DNA of 64,000 bases, from NCBI GenBank assembly GCA_016124675.1, contig WGNG01000002.1, forward strand, positions 124,001-188,000, read 5' to 3'. Shown in pieces: positions 1-11,909 of the stretch. Source of the stretch: Alphaproteobacteria bacterium (GTDB lineage Bacteria; Pseudomonadota; Alphaproteobacteria; Caulobacterales; Maricaulaceae). The number at the start of each line of letters is the position of its first letter. The first letter of the stretch is position 1. The notes beneath the pieces are model-generated. The model saw only the letters and a list, made by a program, of their open reading frames with translations, was not told where the DNA came from and ran no database searches. A program made the position numbers and the translations under genes.

Positions 1-1424
1 AGCTGCAGGAATACCGCAGCTTCCCCGCCGGGACATCGCTCGCAGATGGCCTCAACGATAATCCCGCCTCGCGCACCTCGCGCTACCCGCCCGGGCTCTA
101 TCACGCCTACGCCAATTCAGGCGCGGGCGTCATGGGACGCGTGATCGAGATCGAAACCGGGCTCGCCTTCGAAGACGCCGCCGAGGCGCTGGTTTTTGGC
201 CCGCTGGGCCTGTTGACGGCGAGTTTTGACCAGGACGGGCCGCGATCCGGGCTGGCGACCTACGGAGCCGACGGCGCGCGCGCCCCCTTCACCCGTATTT
301 GGGCCGCACCCTCGGGGGGCCTGTCCATCGGCGCAGCCGATCTCGCCGCCATCGGACGCATGCTCCTGAATGGCGGCGAAACCGGGCAGGGGCGGTTTCT
401 CTCGCCGGCGTCCATCGCGCGCATGGAGACCGGCGTGGAGAGCGTGGCGGGACGCTCCGGGTTGGCCCATTACGGGCTGGGCCTCTATCCCGGCCGGGAC
501 GAGACGGGCCTCTGGTATGGCCATGCGGGCGCCATCGATAGCGGGCAGGTCGAGCTCTTCTATAACCGTGAGACGGGGCGCGCCTATGCCCTGATGGTCA
601 ATACCGCCGGGGCCGGCATGCCGGAGATGCGCCAGGCGGTCCGCCGCCATCTGGGCGCGGGCGCTGAGGTCCCTGCCGTCGACGCGGGCTGGCGCATGCC
701 GGACGGCGTGTCCGGGACCTACCGCATCATCAACCCGCGCCAGGAGATGACCCGCGCCCTGATCGATCTGTTCGATCCGCTGCGCCTGAGCGATTGCGGC
801 GACGCGCTGTGCCTGTCGCGCGGTCTCGGGGCAGACGCCGTCCGCTACAGACCCATGGGCGGGGGCCGGTTCTTCCGCGAGGGCGAACCGCAGATCCGCC
901 TCGCGCTCATCGATGGCAGCCAGGGCGTCACCCTCGTTTACGAGGACGGCGAGGCGTTCGAGCAGACCAGCGCCCTGCGCCTTGGCGCGCCCGTCGCCCT
1001 GTGGATCGCCACGCTGACCGCACTCATGGCCGGGCTTGTGACCCTGCTCGTCTGGGCCGCCGCACGTCCGTTCGGCGTGTTCGCGGGCTCCAACCGCTGG
1101 CGGGTCTGGCTTCTGCCGAGCCTGTCGGCGCTGTCGCTGGCCCTCGGCATGGGGGCCCTGACGGCCCTGTCCATGGGCGACGTGCTGGCGAACTTCGCCG
1201 GGCCAAGCCTTGGCGGGCGCCTGATCCAGCTTGGCACCTTCGCCTTTGGTCCGCTGGCGATGGCCGGGCTGATCGTGACGGTGCGGGCGAAGGATGTGCG
1301 CCTGTTCGCGCGCCTCCAGGCGGGCCTGACCAGCGCCCTGCTCGCCCTCGCCTGGGGCTGGGTGTATGTCTATGGCTGGGCCGGGCTGACGCCGTGGAGC
1401 TATACGCCGACCCTGCTCGGCTGA
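1..1424 (+). CDS. Serine hydrolase, beta-lactamase/class C PBP family (5' partial)
   Basis: The frame is open from the left edge, so the start and the catalytic SxxK serine lie outside the window. The visible part reads through the family's YxN motif (YANSGAG, just before position 130) and a KTG-equivalent box HAGAIDSG near 520-545. The first two thirds is therefore the hydrolase domain of the penicillin-binding/class C beta-lactamase/esterase fold. The last ~150 codons (about 980-1420) encode several hydrophobic segments, so the catalytic domain is probably followed by a membrane-embedded C-terminus, as in many beta-lactamase-related hydrolases of alphaproteobacteria. The substrate cannot be read from sequence; peptide, peptidoglycan or ester are all possible. 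It converges on the atp operon across a shared terminator at 1481-1513. Confidence 0.85.
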   Translation, partial: LQEYRSFPAGTSLADGLNDNPASRTSRYPPGLYHAYANSGAGVMGRVIEIETGLAFEDAAEALVFGPLGLLTASFDQDGPRSGLATYGADGARAPFTRIWAAPSGGLSIGAADLAAIGRMLLNGGETGQGRFLSPASIARMETGVESVAGRSGLAHYGLGLYPGRDETGLWYGHAGAIDSGQVELFYNRETGRAYALMVNTAGAGMPEMRQAVRRHLGAGAEVPAVDAGWRMPDGVSGTYRIINPRQEMTRALIDLFDPLRLSDCGDALCLSRGLGADAVRYRPMGGGRFFREGEPQIRLALIDGSQGVTLVYEDGEAFEQTSALRLGAPVALWIATLTALMAGLVTLLVWAAARPFGVFAGSNRWRVWLLPSLSALSLALGMGALTALSMGDVLANFAGPSLGGRLIQLGTFAFGPLAMAGLIVTVRAKDVRLFARLQAGLTSALLALAWGWVYVYGWAGLTPWSYTPTLLG

Positions 1425-1480
1425 AGGCGGCGGCGGTTCGGCAAGGGAGAGCGCGGCGCCGCCTGGAGCCGCAAACAAGA

Positions 1481-1513
1481 AAAGGGCCGATCCTCGTGAA
1501 GGATCGGCCCTTT
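1481..1513. terminator. Strong bidirectional-looking intrinsic terminator between serine hydrolase and atpD
   Basis: A perfect 14-bp inverted repeat (1481-1494 with 1500-1513) encloses a 5-nt loop. Read on the minus strand, the stem ends in a T-rich run, which suits termination after atpD. On the plus strand the run is only three Ts, so it should be weaker for the hydrolase gene. Confidence 0.85.
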
Positions 1514-1541
1514 CCGTAAGTCGTTGGCCGCAACCGAAGGC

Positions 1542-3931
<2,390 letters not shown>

Positions 3932-3959
3932 GATTTCCGTGCCGCTCGTGTCAGTCGAT

Positions 3960-3983
3960 CGCCGGCGGCGCCAGCCGCCGGCG
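3960..3983 (-). other. Intercistronic hairpin between atpA and atpG
   Basis: A perfect 10-bp GC-only stem (3960-3969 with 3974-3983) has a 4-nt loop and sits between the atpA stop and the atpG start, with no T tract. Such stems can protect an upstream message or set translation ratios. That role is inferred; only the structure is visible. Confidence 0.55.
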
Positions 3984-3990
3984 CAGGGGA

Positions 3991-5526
<1,536 letters not shown>

Positions 5527-6087
5527 TCAGGCCTCTTTCAGCGTTTTGCGCAAGCCCTCGAGCTGCGTGCTCAGGGACGAATCAAACAGGCGCGAGCCGA
5601 CCTTGACGATCAGCCCGCCAATCATGTCCGGCCGAACCTCGGCGCGGATCTCCACATCCTTGCCCAGCGCCGTTTTCAGCGCCCGGGACAGGTCCTTCAA
5701 CTGGGCGGCGCTCAGCGCGTCAACGCTCGCCACGTCCGCCGTGATCGCGCCGCGGCGCTTCGCGGCGAGCGCCGCGAAGGCGCGCGCCATGTCGCGCAGC
5801 CCGCCGGCCCGGCCATTGCCGGCGGCGACTGCGACGAAGCGCCGCGTCAGGTCGTGAAAGTTCAGCGCGGCCGACAGCGCATCGAGCGCCGCCACCTTGT
5901 CGGCAGTCTTGTGCACCGGGCTCGCCATGGCCCGCGTCAGCTCGTGCGACCCCGTCAGGGCCGCGTCCAGCGCGGCCATATCGGCCTCGGCGGCGTCCAG
6001 CACGCCCGCCTCGTCCGCCAGATCGAACAGGGCGCGCGCATAGCGCCCGCCCGCCTCGCTCGTGATCGCATCCTGTCCGGTGGTCAC
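5527..6087 (-). CDS. atpH: ATP synthase F1 subunit delta (OSCP)
   Basis: Peripheral-stalk subunit joining F1 to the b subunits. Recognisable features are GGRYARALFDLADE at the N-terminus and the C-terminal DMIGGLIVKVGSRLFDSSLSTQL, the family's best-conserved block. The frame is open back to 6291, but that gives an Arg-rich leader absent from delta proteins. The GTG at 6087 gives 186 aa, the usual size, so I choose it. It is the first gene of the F1 operon; its promoter should lie between about 6090 and the parE end at 6288. Confidence 0.95.
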   Translation of the reverse strand: MTTGQDAITSEAGGRYARALFDLADEAGVLDAAEADMAALDAALTGSHELTRAMASPVHKTADKVAALDALSAALNFHDLTRRFVAVAAGNGRAGGLRDMARAFAALAAKRRGAITADVASVDALSAAQLKDLSRALKTALGKDVEIRAEVRPDMIGGLIVKVGSRLFDSSLSTQLEGLRKTLKEA

Positions 6088-6287
6088 CGTTAGCGCCGCT
6101 TTCTTCTCGTGATGCCGCCTGCGCGACGCGCCTTGCCGGCGGACGCAAACGTTTGAAGGACCGTAAGTTTTCAGTCGGCGCGACTGGCGTGTGCCCAAGC
6201 GCCCTCTTAAACCCGGCGCCGAACTAGCACAGGGGGATGCAGGCGGCAACACCACGCGCAGGAGCCGCGCAGGGGGAGAGGCGATCA

Positions 6288-6581
6288 TCAAGGCAGCGCG
6301 TCATCGCTGCGCTGGCGGACATGAAGCACGCGCAGAATTTCGATTCCCGCATCAACCGGGCGATACCAGACCACGTGACGGCCCGCAGGATAGCTGAATA
6401 CGCCGGGCCGAACATCCTCACGGCGACGGCCAAGGCCGGGCATAAGGACGAGACGATTGAAGGTGTCGTTGAGCCTGTCGAGATATCGCTCGCTCTGCTC
6501 CTCTCCCCATTCCTGCGACGTATACCGGCCTATCGCCAGCACATCCTCGCCCGCTTGAGGGCTGAGGCGCCAGCTAGGCAT
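6288..6581 (-). CDS. parE: Type II toxin, RelE/ParE superfamily
   Basis: A 97-aa basic protein with the ParE/RelE fold signature: an N-terminal MPSWRLSPQAGEDVLAIGRY helix, a central PGLGRRREDVRPG turn and a closing beta strand IEILRVLHVRQ. ParE toxins usually inhibit DNA gyrase; RelE relatives cleave mRNA at the ribosome, and sequence alone cannot separate these, although R(x)GVFSYPAGRHVVWYRP favours the ParE branch. It overlaps the 3' end of the upstream antitoxin gene by 8 bp, typical for co-translated toxin-antitoxin pairs. Confidence 0.9.
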   Translation of the reverse strand: MPSWRLSPQAGEDVLAIGRYTSQEWGEEQSERYLDRLNDTFNRLVLMPGLGRRREDVRPGVFSYPAGRHVVWYRPVDAGIEILRVLHVRQRSDDALP

Positions 6582-6828
6582 TGCGCTCTTGGCGCAGGCG
6601 GGACTTGATGTCGTCCATGCTCCAGTCGAGCAGTTCCCCGCGTTCGGCTTGCTGCAGGCCGATATCGATCTGTGCGCGCAAGGCCTCCAGGTCTTCGGCT
6701 TGCGTGCTCTCGGCGCGCATCTGGGTGCGCAGGGCCTCGCGGATCACTTCGCTGGCATTGTTGTAGAGCCCGCTCTCCACCTTGGCGCGGACCCAGGCTT
6801 CCAGACGGTCGGTGAGGGAGATGTGCAT
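6574..6828 (-). CDS. parD: Type II antitoxin, ParD family
   Basis: An 84-aa protein with an N-terminal ribbon-helix-helix DNA-binding segment (MHISLTDRLEAWVRAKVESG...NNASEVIREALR), which in ParD both represses the operon and dimerises. The acidic C-terminal tail (residues ~45-84) would wrap the toxin. It is immediately upstream of parE and overlaps it by 8 bp. A short palindrome at 6872-6884, upstream of the ATG, is a plausible autoregulatory operator. Confidence 0.92.
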   Translation of the reverse strand: MHISLTDRLEAWVRAKVESGLYNNASEVIREALRTQMRAESTQAEDLEALRAQIDIGLQQAERGELLDWSMDDIKSRLRQERNA

Positions 6829-6854
6829 GGCGGCCTCCGGGGCGATGGAACGGG

Positions 6855-6890
6855 GCGATCATACACACTTTGACAAAGCTTGTCGCCATA
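6855..6890 (-). promoter_or_regulatory. Putative parDE promoter with palindromic operator
   Basis: On the minus strand a TATGAT -10-like hexamer follows a GCGACA -35-like hexamer (4 of 6 consensus) with a 17-nt spacer. A hyphenated palindrome GACAA-AGC-TTGTC (6872-6884) fills most of the spacer. That is where a ribbon-helix-helix ParD would bind to autoregulate. The palindrome is seen directly; promoter and operator function are inferred. Confidence 0.45.
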
Positions 6891-6912
6891 TCGCCCGCCT
6901 GGTGGCGGCGCG

Positions 6913-8217
6913 CTACAGGATGAACTTGGACAGGTCCGCGTTTTTCGCCAGCGCTTCGACCCGCGCCGTCACATAGGCCGCATCGATGGAGAGCGATTCG
7001 CCCGACCGGTCCGACGCGGTGAAGCTCACCTCCTCCACCACTTTCTCCAGGATGGTCTGCAGCCGGCGCGCGCCGATATTCTCCACGCTCGCATTCACGG
7101 CTGCAGCGTAGTCGGCGACGGCGTCAATGGCGCTGTCGTCAAAGGCGAGGTCGAAGCCTTCGGTGGCCATCAGCGCGACATACTGGGTGATCAGGCTCGC
7201 TTCCGGTTCGGTGAGGATGCGCCGCAGATCGTCGCGCGACAGCGCCTTGAGCTCGACCCGGATCGGCAGCCGGCCCTGCAGCTCGGGCAGAAGATCGCTG
7301 GGCTTGCTCACATGAAACGCGCCCGACGCGATGAACAGGACGTGGTCTGTCTTCACCGGCCCGTACTTGGTCGCCACGGTCGCGCCCTCGATGAGGGGCA
7401 GGAGATCGCGCTGCACGCCTTCGCGCGAGACGTCCGCACCGCGATTGTCGGCGCGCCCGGCCACCTTGTCGATTTCATCAAGGAACACGATGCCTTCGTT
7501 TTCTGCCAGCTTGATGGCGTCGATCTGGATCTGGCTTTCGTCCAGCAGCTTGTCGGCCTCTTCATTGATCAGCGGCGCATAGGCGCCCTTCACGCTGGTG
7601 CGCACGGTCTTGGTGCGTCCGCCCAGACCCTTGCCCAGCATGTCCGACAGATTGATCATGCCCATGCCGCCGGGCATGCCGGGAATGTCGATATTGCTGA
7701 AGGGCGAGGTCTCGTCGGCGATCTGGATCTCGATCTCCCGGTCATCGAGCTCGCCGGCGATGAGCTTGCGGCGGAAGGAGGCGCGCGTGGCCGGCGAGGC
7801 ATCGGCGCCGACCAGTGCATCGAGCACCCGGTTCTCCGCCGCGTCATGGGCCCTGGCCTTGACCTCCTCGCGCCGGGATTCGCGCACCAGCAAGATGGCC
7901 ACCTCCACCAGGTCGCGGGCGATGGAATCCACATCCCGGCCGACATAGCCGACCTCGGTGAACTTGGTGGCTTCCACTTTGAGGAAGGGCGCCCCGGCCA
8001 GCCTGGCCAGCCGGCGCGAAATCTCGGTCTTGCCGACGCCCGTGGGGCCGATCATCAGAATGTTCTTGGGCGTGACCTCCTCGCGCAGCCCTTCGGGCAG
8101 GCGCTTGCGCCGCCAGCGATTGCGCAGGGCGATGGCGACCGCCTTCTTGGCGTCGGACTGGCCGACAATATGCCGGTCAAGCTCGGATACGATCTCGCGG
8201 GGAGAATATTCGGTCAT
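6913..8217 (-). CDS. hslU: HslU (ClpY) ATPase subunit of the HslUV protease
   Basis: AAA+ unfoldase that feeds substrates to the HslV peptidase. 434 aa. The N-terminal [16 protein letters not shown] is diagnostic. Walker A is GPTGVGKT at residues 57-64 and Walker B is IVFLDEIDK. The I domain lies between them, and the C-terminus ends in DLSKFIL, the tail that docks into HslV pockets. HslV is not adjacent: upstream is a divergent glyoxalase-fold gene and downstream is parDE. The intact tail implies a functional HslV exists elsewhere. Confidence 0.97.
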   Translation of the reverse strand: MTEYSPREIVSELDRHIVGQSDAKKAVAIALRNRWRRKRLPEGLREEVTPKNILMIGPTGVGKTEISRRLARLAGAPFLKVEATKFTEVGYVGRDVDSIARDLVEVAILLVRESRREEVKARAHDAAENRVLDALVGADASPATRASFRRKLIAGELDDREIEIQIADETSPFSNIDIPGMPGGMGMINLSDMLGKGLGGRTKTVRTSVKGAYAPLINEEADKLLDESQIQIDAIKLAENEGIVFLDEIDKVAGRADNRGADVSREGVQRDLLPLIEGATVATKYGPVKTDHVLFIASGAFHVSKPSDLLPELQGRLPIRVELKALSRDDLRRILTEPEASLITQYVALMATEGFDLAFDDSAIDAVADYAAAVNASVENIGARRLQTILEKVVEEVSFTASDRSGESLSIDAAYVTARVEALAKNADLSKFIL

Positions 8218-8384
8218 GGAAGACAGTCCGGAAAAGGGGCGGCGGCATGGCTCCGTTCATTTAGGCGCGCCTGGCCGCACGCACAAAGGCCAGGCTGCAT
8301 CATGCAGCGCGCAGGCTTGACTTGGCGCGAGCTGCGCCGCCGTCTGGGCGCAATGCAAGCCCCCTGAAACTCAAGGAGCCCGCC

Positions 8385-8822
8385 ATGGCCCGTCCGCGCT
8401 TCCACCTCGCCTTCCCGGTGCATGATCTGGGCGCCGCGCGCGCCTTCTATGCCGGTGTCCTGGGCTGCCCCACGGGCCGCGAGAGCGAGGCCTGGATCGA
8501 TTTCGACCTTATGGGCCACCAGATCGTCGCCCATCTTTCGCCTGCAGACTGTACGCCCGTGGGCGCGGGCGGGGTGGACGGGCACACCATCCCGGTGCGC
8601 CATTTCGGACTGATCGTCGACTGGGACGCCTTTGATGCGCTTGCGGCACGCCTCGAAGCGGCGTCGGCCACCTTTCTCGTGGAGCCCTATCTCCGGTTCG
8701 CCGGGTCGCCGGGCGAGCAGAAGACCCTGTTCGTCGCCGACCCCAGCGGCAATGCGCTTGAGTTCAAGGCGTTCCGCGACGAGGCCATGATCTTCGCCAC
8801 CGATGGCCGCCTCTTCGCCTGA
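8385..8822 (+). CDS. VOC/glyoxalase-fold protein
   Basis: 145 aa with the vicinal-oxygen-chelate pattern: RFHLAFPVHDLGAARAFYAGVLGCP at the N-terminus, a central HFGLIVDWDAFDALAARLE and a terminal FVADPSGNALEFKAF. Candidate metal ligands are the early His, the His of HFGL and the terminal Glu of NALEFK. These proteins include glyoxalases, dioxygenases and resistance proteins; the substrate is not readable here. The ATG at 8385 has an AAGGAG ribosome-binding site 6-11 nt upstream and is preferred over an in-frame start at 8322. Transcribed divergently from hslU. Confidence 0.9.
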   Translation: MARPRFHLAFPVHDLGAARAFYAGVLGCPTGRESEAWIDFDLMGHQIVAHLSPADCTPVGAGGVDGHTIPVRHFGLIVDWDAFDALAARLEAASATFLVEPYLRFAGSPGEQKTLFVADPSGNALEFKAFRDEAMIFATDGRLFA

Positions 8823-8917
8823 ATCCCGGCAGAACGGCGCGTGCTTTTGCGCGGGCGCGAAATCGTCTAAGACCGCCAGCCAATCCCTGCCGCTCCAGAC
8901 ATCACGGTCCTGCGCCC

Positions 8918-11491
8918 ATGAAACCGTTTCCTGATTCCTATGACGCCAAGGCCAATGAGGCGGCGCTGCGTGCGCGCTGGGCGCAGGATGACGCCTTCCG
9001 CTGGGATCCGGCGCGGCCCGCAGATACCGATTATGTGATCGATACCCCGCCGCCCACCGTGTCCGGCCTGCTGCATGTGGGCCATGTCTATTCCTATACC
9101 CAGGCCGACATCACGGCGCGCTACATGCGCATGAGCGGGCGCAACGTGCTCTATCCCATCGGCTGGGACGATAACGGCCTGCCCACCGAGCGGCTGGTGG
9201 AGAAGGTGCGCAAGGTGCGCGGCGGGACCATGTCGCGCGACGCATTCATCGCCCTGTGCCGCGAGGTCATCCCCGAATATCATCAGCAATTTCGCGACCT
9301 GTTCTCGCGCCTGGCGCTCAGCGTCGACTGGAGCCGTGAATACCAGACCATCTCCGACGAAAGCCGGGCGGTCTCGCAGATGTCCTTCCTCGACCTCTAC
9401 GCCAAGGGCCTGCTGGAGCGGCGCCTGGAGCCCACCTTGTGGGACCCGGCCGACCGCACCGCCATCGCCCAGGCCGAGGTGGACGAGATCGAGCGCGACG
9501 GCCTCCTGAACCATATCGCCTTCGAGGTGGAAGGCGGCGGCGAGCCGGTGGTGATCGCCACCACGCGGCCTGAACTCATTGGCGCCTGCGGCGGGCTGAT
9601 GATCCATCCCGACCATCCGCGCGCGGCCGAGCTCATCGGCAAGCGGGCTGTCAGCCCGCTCTACCGCGTCCCGGTGGAGATTTACGCCGAACCCAGTGTC
9701 GATCCTGAAAAGGGCACCGGCATCGTGATGTGCTGCACGTTCGGCGACGTCACCGACATTCAGTGGTGGCGCACCCACAAGCTGCCCCTGCGCATGGTGC
9801 TCGACCAGGCCGGCAAGATGATCGCGGACCTGCCCATCGGCAGCGCGGATTGGCCGAGCCTCGACCCCGACAGCGCCAGGGCGGTGACCGGCGCGCTGGC
9901 CGGCCTCAGGGCGCTGCAGGCCAAGGAGGCGATCCTTGAGCTCCTGAAAGCGCAAGGCGTAGTGCTCAAGCAGGACCCCACCCGCCAGATCATCCCGGCG
10001 GCCGAGCGCTCCGGCGCGCCGCTGGAGATCATTGTCACGCCGCAATGGTTCATCCGCACGCTTGATTTCAAGGAGCAGATTCTCGCCAAAGGCCGGGAGA
10101 TCACCTGGCGGCCCGCCTATATGCGCCAGCGCCTGGAAAGCTGGGTGGAGGGCCTCAAATGGGACTGGTCGATCTCGCGCCAGCGCCATTTCGGCGTGCC
10201 CTTGCCGGTCTGGTACTCAAAGCGCGCGGGCGAGGAAGGCAAGATCATCGTCGCGTCGAAAGACGAGCTGCCCGTGGACCCCACCGTGCAGGCCCCGCGC
10301 GGCTATGAGCCTCATGAGGTGGAGGGCGAGCGCGACGTGATGGACACCTGGGCGACCTCGTCTGTCTCGCCCCAGCTCGTCACCCGCTCGATCAATGAGG
10401 ATTTCGCCTTCGATATCGCCGCCCACCGGCGCCAGTTTCCCATGGCCCTGCGCCCGCAGGCGCACGAGATCATCCGCACCTGGGCGTTTTACACCATCGT
10501 CAAGGCGCTCCACCACGAGAACACGATCCCCTGGAAAGACATCGCCATTTCCGGCTGGTGCCTGGCGGGCGACGGCACGAAAATGTCCAAGGCCAAGGGC
10601 AATGTGATCGACCCGGTCAAGCTGCTCGACGAATACGGCACAGACCCGGTGCGCTACTGGACAGGCACCTCGCGGCTGGGCCAGGACACCTCGCTCTCGG
10701 TCAACACGCTCAAGCAGGGCAAGCGCCTGGTCACCAAGCTGTGGAACGCCGCCAAGCTCGCTCACATGGCGATCGATGCGGCGCGCGCCCACGGCGCGCT
10801 GGCGCCGTCCACCCCGCGCGCCGACATCGAGGGCGGCCGCATAAGCCATCCCTTGGATGTCTGGCTGATGGGCAAGCTCGCAGAAACCGTGCGAAAGGCC
10901 ACCGAAGCCTTCGAATCCTATGAATACGCCGCCGCCCAGCGCGCCATAGAGAGCTTCTTCTGGAATGATTACTGCGACAATTACCTGGAGATCGTGAAAC
11001 GCCGCACCCGGTTCGAAGGCGCGCCGGACGAGGAAGAGCGCTCGGCTGTCCACACGCTCTGGCACGCCAATGATGCGCTGATCCGGCTGTTTGCGCCCTT
11101 CATTCCCTACGTGACCGACGCGCTGCACGCCATCTTCCACGGCGACGCGGCCGGCACGGTGCACGCCTGCGGGACCTGGCCCAGACAGGCCGGCCAGGCC
11201 GATGAAGCCGCCTTGCGCGATCAGGGCGAAGCCTTCCTGGCCGTACTGAGCGCCGCGCGCAAGGTGAAGTCCGAAGCCCAGCTCTCCATGAAAGCGCCGG
11301 TGAGCGTGCTCACCGTGATCGGCGAGGGCGCGCTGACTGATCTGATCGGCGATACGGTCGAGGACCTCAAGGCGGTCACCAGCGCCGAGCGCGCCGAGAT
11401 GGCGCCGGCCGCGCCGGAGGGCGCGCGTCAGGCCGCAAGCCCGGACGAGCGCCTCACCGTGGCGCTGGTGCTGGCGCCTCAGGAGGAGTGA
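8918..11491 (+). CDS. valS: Valyl-tRNA synthetase, archaeal-type
   Basis: Class I aminoacyl-tRNA synthetase charging tRNA-Val. 857 aa. The HIGH motif is HVGH (in GLLHVGHVYSYTQ) and the KMSKS motif appears as KMSKA in GTKMSKAKGNVIDP. The editing domain follows, with TTRPELIGACGG. The block after HIGH reads GWDDNGLPTE, the form of archaeal and actinobacterial enzymes; standard bacterial ValRS has a TDHAGIATQ-type block and is about 950 aa with a C-terminal coiled-coil arm, which is reduced or lacking here. Rickettsia are known to carry an archaeal-type ValRS. The DUF1330 gene follows after 1 bp, so they are probably co-transcribed. Confidence 0.95.
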   Translation: MKPFPDSYDAKANEAALRARWAQDDAFRWDPARPADTDYVIDTPPPTVSGLLHVGHVYSYTQADITARYMRMSGRNVLYPIGWDDNGLPTERLVEKVRKVRGGTMSRDAFIALCREVIPEYHQQFRDLFSRLALSVDWSREYQTISDESRAVSQMSFLDLYAKGLLERRLEPTLWDPADRTAIAQAEVDEIERDGLLNHIAFEVEGGGEPVVIATTRPELIGACGGLMIHPDHPRAAELIGKRAVSPLYRVPVEIYAEPSVDPEKGTGIVMCCTFGDVTDIQWWRTHKLPLRMVLDQAGKMIADLPIGSADWPSLDPDSARAVTGALAGLRALQAKEAILELLKAQGVVLKQDPTRQIIPAAERSGAPLEIIVTPQWFIRTLDFKEQILAKGREITWRPAYMRQRLESWVEGLKWDWSISRQRHFGVPLPVWYSKRAGEEGKIIVASKDELPVDPTVQAPRGYEPHEVEGERDVMDTWATSSVSPQLVTRSINEDFAFDIAAHRRQFPMALRPQAHEIIRTWAFYTIVKALHHENTIPWKDIAISGWCLAGDGTKMSKAKGNVIDPVKLLDEYGTDPVRYWTGTSRLGQDTSLSVNTLKQGKRLVTKLWNAAKLAHMAIDAARAHGALAPSTPRADIEGGRISHPLDVWLMGKLAETVRKATEAFESYEYAAAQRAIESFFWNDYCDNYLEIVKRRTRFEGAPDEEERSAVHTLWHANDALIRLFAPFIPYVTDALHAIFHGDAAGTVHACGTWPRQAGQADEAALRDQGEAFLAVLSAARKVKSEAQLSMKAPVSVLTVIGEGALTDLIGDTVEDLKAVTSAERAEMAPAAPEGARQAASPDERLTVALVLAPQEE

Positions 11492-11492
11492 G

Positions 11493-11909
11493 ATGAGTCA
11501 TATCGATCCCGAACGCGCCGCCTTCGAGGCGTTCAAGGCCCTGCCGCGCGACGAGCCGGTGGAAATGCTCAATCTCATCGCCCTGCATGACCGCGCCGCC
11601 TATCCCGACGGGCGCGACATCAGCGGGGCGCAGGCCTATCGCCTCTATGGCGAGGCCTCGGCGCCCATATTCCAGCGCGTGGGCGGGCGGATCCTCTGGC
11701 GCGGCGCGCCGCGCTGTGTCCTGATCGGCCCCGCGGACGAACGCTGGGACCTCGCCTTCATCGCCGCCTATCCCAGCGCGGGCGCCTTCCTGGCCATGGT
11801 CACCGACCCGGTCTATCAGAGCGAGGCCGTGCCCCACCGCCGCGCCGCCGTGCGCGACAGCCGGCTGATCCGCCATGCGCCGGCGGGCGCCGGGTCAGCT
11901 TTTGGCTGA
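11493..11909 (+). CDS. DUF1330-like small protein
   Basis: 138 aa with the ferredoxin-like dimeric alpha/beta-barrel pattern of DUF1330: VEMLNLIALHDRAAYPDGRDISGAQAYRLYGEASAPIFQRVGGRILWRG, then WDLAFIAAYPSAGAFLAMVTDPVYQSEAVPHRRAAVRDSRL. The family has no firmly assigned reaction. The start has an AGGAGGAG ribosome-binding site within the end of valS, which it follows by 1 bp, suggesting translational coupling. Its 3' end overlaps the convergent Na/Pi transporter gene by 15 bp. Confidence 0.82.
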   Translation: MSHIDPERAAFEAFKALPRDEPVEMLNLIALHDRAAYPDGRDISGAQAYRLYGEASAPIFQRVGGRILWRGAPRCVLIGPADERWDLAFIAAYPSAGAFLAMVTDPVYQSEAVPHRRAAVRDSRLIRHAPAGAGSAFG

